Assembly: GCA_964519365.1 (NCBI GenBank)
Contig: CAZFHP010000012.1
Coordinates: 1-34,837, forward strand
Length of the DNA stretch: 34,837 nt
Origin: CAZFHP01 sp964519365
GTDB lineage: Bacteria; Babelota; Babeliae; Babelales; RVW-14
Direction of reading: 5' to 3'
Shown here: positions 32,863-34,837 of the stretch, piece by piece
Layout of the letters: every line of letters begins with the position of its first letter
How positions within the stretch are numbered: position 1 is the stretch's first letter
Notes under the pieces: generated by a model
Databases searched by the model: none
Seen by the model: only the letters and a program-made list of their open reading frames with translations
Told to the model about the DNA's origin: nothing
Made by a program: the position numbers and the translations under genes

Positions 32863-34011
32863 ATGGAATTTTTACATGTACGTAAGAAGTATGTTCAAGC
32901 TCGACGAACTAAAAAAGTTTTTTCGGTATCGCTTTTATTGTTTTCATGTTTTTTCTTTTCACATGCATTATGCATGAATAGAGTGTCTTTGTACAACGCT
33001 GTTGTTCGTGGGTCAGAGTCAGAGGTTCGAATTTTGTTAGATCAGATGATTCATGGGTCTCATCGTAGTAGAACAAAGGGGCGAGCATCAGGTGATTATA
33101 AGTATTTGGAAGCATGTCTTATGATAAGAGATAAGTATGGGCAGACAATGTTGCATCATGCTGCGTATGCAAATTATCTTTCTATCGCTCGAGTATTAAT
33201 TGATCAGATGAGAATTTGGGGAGAAAAATATAATAAGCCATATGATGTGGTTACTAATTTTATTGATGCGCGTGATCACGATGGTAGAACAGCATTGCAG
33301 CTTGCAGCGGCGAGAAATAATATTAAGATGGTGAATTACTTAGTTTCTTTAGGCGCAGACTTTTTTGCAGTAGACTTTAATAGACGATTGTTACCGAGTA
33401 CGCCTGCTGCGATAAGTAGTGCAGGTAAGTTTTTTACACCGGCGTTTAAGTCTGCTATGGTGCTAAAGCGTGTTAAACGTGAGTTTCGTGAGTTTAGTGT
33501 TCAAGAATATATCTTATCTTTACGAGCAACTGATTTACACAAAGCTGTTGCTCAAAGAAATTTTAGGCTTATCTGTGATTGTGTTTTTAGTATTGCATTT
33601 AAAGAGCCTGAAAATCTGCCAGGCTATATTAATGCTCGGGACGATTTTGCTCGTACGCCGTTGCATTTAGCTGCTCGCAACGATGATCTTCAAACCGTTC
33701 GTTTCTTAATGCTTTTTGGTGCAAACATACTTGCTTTTGATACTAAGGGCTGTGTCCCTCTTGATTATGCGTCAGGAGGCTCGGTTAGAGAATATCTTGC
33801 CGGTGAATTACGTGAGCGAAATAACGTCTTTATAAACAATAGACAATTAGCCCCAGATAGAACGCCGTTATTGCTTATGTTTGCGTTGCAGGCAAAAAGG
33901 CCGTTGTTAATTGATTTGTTTAGACGATTATTTAATTATACGGCTCCTATTTTGGCTAGCCCGATGGTTAGTTTGAGTGAAGATACTGTTTGTTGTGGTT
34001 GTTGGGGGTAA
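32863..34011 (+). CDS. Secreted ankyrin-repeat protein with Cys-rich tail
   Basis: The 382-residue protein starts at the ATG at 32863 with GGGGAGGG seven bases upstream. Residues 1-18 are basic; a hydrophobic signal core follows (about 19-36, VFSVSLLLFSCFFFSHALC). Ankyrin repeats are at about 41-65, 92-118 (YGQTMLHHAAYANYLSIARVL), 139-170 (DGRTALQLAAARNNIKMV) and 258-300 (RTPLHLAARNDDLQTVRFLM). The last residues are VCCGCWG, with three Cys close to the C-terminus. The following ankyrin gene starts 70 bases later and has the same plan, so the two are probably paralogues in one transcript. A host-directed role is inferred. Confidence 0.85.
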   Translation: MEFLHVRKKYVQARRTKKVFSVSLLLFSCFFFSHALCMNRVSLYNAVVRGSESEVRILLDQMIHGSHRSRTKGRASGDYKYLEACLMIRDKYGQTMLHHAAYANYLSIARVLIDQMRIWGEKYNKPYDVVTNFIDARDHDGRTALQLAAARNNIKMVNYLVSLGADFFAVDFNRRLLPSTPAAISSAGKFFTPAFKSAMVLKRVKREFREFSVQEYILSLRATDLHKAVAQRNFRLICDCVFSIAFKEPENLPGYINARDDFARTPLHLAARNDDLQTVRFLMLFGANILAFDTKGCVPLDYASGGSVREYLAGELRERNNVFINNRQLAPDRTPLLLMFALQAKRPLLIDLFRRLFNYTAPILASPMVSLSEDTVCCGCWG

Positions 34012-34081
34012 TAAAAATTTGGAGTGCGTTGTCACGTTGGTTTATTGGTTTAATTATTGGCTTATGGAAGGGGAGGGTACT

Positions 34082-34705
34082 ATGATGTTTGTACGTTTAT
34101 CTCGCATTTCGATTGTCTTGTTTGTTGTATTGTTTTTATCCAAGGTTTCGTTGTTTAGTATGGCGCGAGAGCACCCGTTACTTGATGCTGCTAAAAAAGG
34201 GGATCACAAAAAAGTATGCACGCTTATTGATCTTGTTTCTCAAACAAAGAATAAAGAAGCTGTTAAGCTGTATATTTATACAAGAAGCAGAGCGAGCGGC
34301 CAAACGGCATTGCATATTGCCTCTACTGGCGGGCATTTGGAGGTTGTAAAGACACTAGTTGCTTCTTTGCATGAGCTGGACAAGCTAAACAGAACGAGCG
34401 ATTTTGAAGAGAGTTTAGTGTATGAGTATATTTTTTTAGAAGATAACGATGGGACAACGGCATATGATGTGGCCTTTGCTCATAAAAAGAGAGTCGTTGG
34501 AGCGTATTTAAAAAAGATAGAAAATGGTGGGCAAGCTGGAGAGCGAGGTTTTCATGCTTCTTGGGGTGGCAATGTAAATTGGGGTAACTCTGGTGGTTAT
34601 GGTGGTGGTTCTTCTGGCGGAGATCGTTCATGTGAGGAACTTTTTCCAAGGACGTGTTTTGAATTTCGTACGTGTAAGCGAGATTGTGGATGTAATATTT
34701 TGTAA
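34082..34705 (+). CDS. Secreted ankyrin-repeat protein ending in a CaaX-like CNIL
   Basis: The 207-residue protein starts at the ATG at 34082 (GGGGAGGG upstream), 35 codons inside a longer open frame; the next codon is also ATG. The signal peptide is about 1-27 (ISIVLFVVLFLSKVSLFSMA). Ankyrin-like repeats lie at about 30-57 (HPLLDAAKKGDHKKV) and 72-100 (SGQTALHIASTGGHLEVVKTLV), with a partial one at 121-145. A Gly/Ser/Asn-rich linker (149-180) leads to a Cys-rich tail (Cys184, 192, 198, 202, 204) that ends Cys-Asn-Ile-Leu. This looks like a eukaryotic prenylation box. The gene follows the paralogous ankyrin gene. Confidence 0.85.
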   Translation: MMFVRLSRISIVLFVVLFLSKVSLFSMAREHPLLDAAKKGDHKKVCTLIDLVSQTKNKEAVKLYIYTRSRASGQTALHIASTGGHLEVVKTLVASLHELDKLNRTSDFEESLVYEYIFLEDNDGTTAYDVAFAHKKRVVGAYLKKIENGGQAGERGFHASWGGNVNWGNSGGYGGGSSGGDRSCEELFPRTCFEFRTCKRDCGCNIL

Positions 34706-34742
34706 CGTTTTTTTCTCTAAATTAAAAAGGGCAAGATAAAGA

Positions 34743-34822
34743 GGGCAAGATACAGAGGTTCACGCCCCTGCTGCTTCCTTCCGGACCTGACAGATTATGC
34801 ATGAAACCTACTTATCTTGCCC
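34743..34822 (-). ncRNA. ffs: Small bacterial SRP RNA (4.5S type)
   Basis: On the minus strand the sequence contains the conserved apical domain GTCAGGTCCGGAAGGAAGCA, including the GGAA tetraloop and internal loops bound by Ffh. The ends pair as GGGCAAGAT (complement of 34814-34822) with ATCTTGCCC (complement of 34743-34751), giving an RNA of about 80 bases. A second copy of the 3' arm (complement of 34729-34738) followed by TTTTT lies four bases further, so the transcript may run to about 34724. It would guide secretory and membrane proteins to the translocon, relevant given the many exported products here. It converges on the ankyrin gene. Confidence 0.93.
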
Positions 34823-34837
34823 AATTTTTAAAACGTT

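Overview
The window is about 35 kb of an AT-rich (roughly 40% GC by eye), gene-dense bacterial chromosome. Three kinds of content suggest an intracellular or host-associated Gram-negative lineage. First, there is a compact set of housekeeping genes: dnaE, dnaX, der, hflX, gap, lptB, hpf, rnhA, a CAU tRNA and a small SRP RNA. Second, there are many unrecognised proteins with Sec-type signal peptides. Third, there are several eukaryote-like modules: four ankyrin-type proteins, a CX5R protein phosphatase and an HDAC11-like deacetylase. This mix fits protist-associated reduced lineages, and Candidatus Dependentiae (TM6) is my best guess. That is an inference from gene content; no rRNA is present to confirm it.

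Layout. 1-57 is the tail of a gene that enters from the left. 119-2746 (minus) holds two secreted unknowns and a TPR-like protein. 2942-4501 is a biotin-dependent-type carboxyltransferase with no partner subunits nearby. 4576-6807 has a small secreted unknown, a membrane-anchored GNAT acetyltransferase with a 9-G run in its ribosome binding site, and a secreted ankyrin protein. 7103-12766 (plus) is mostly housekeeping: a DJ-1/PfpI protein, HflX, GAPDH, a CAU tRNA, a coiled-coil zinc-ribbon protein overlapping RNase HI, and a SpoIID-like protein. 12758-17296 (minus) is a run of secreted or membrane unknowns plus an ankyrin protein; it is interrupted by the largest gene-free gap (15415-15869), which holds a nested inverted repeat. 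17543-21034 is dnaE. 21078-22520 is a secreted P-loop protein split by an in-frame TAA. 22785-27112 (plus) holds a 787-residue secreted unknown with a very basic stretch, then the phosphatase and the deacetylase. 27174-32574 (minus) reads dnaX, der, an anchored nitroreductase, lptB, hpf, and looks like one operon or two. 32863-34705 holds two tandem secreted ankyrin proteins, the second ending in a CaaX-type sequence. The SRP RNA closes the window on the minus strand.

How it fits together. The housekeeping genes cover replication (DnaE, DnaX, RNase HI), ribosome biogenesis and hibernation (Der, HflX, HPF), LPS transport (LptB) and glycolysis (GAPDH). The exported proteins are the most likely host-interaction set. 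Most of them have strong GGAGG-type ribosome binding sites, whereas several housekeeping genes have weak ones. Family repeats built on TTGTCTGAACC...CAGGATA lie only between genes.
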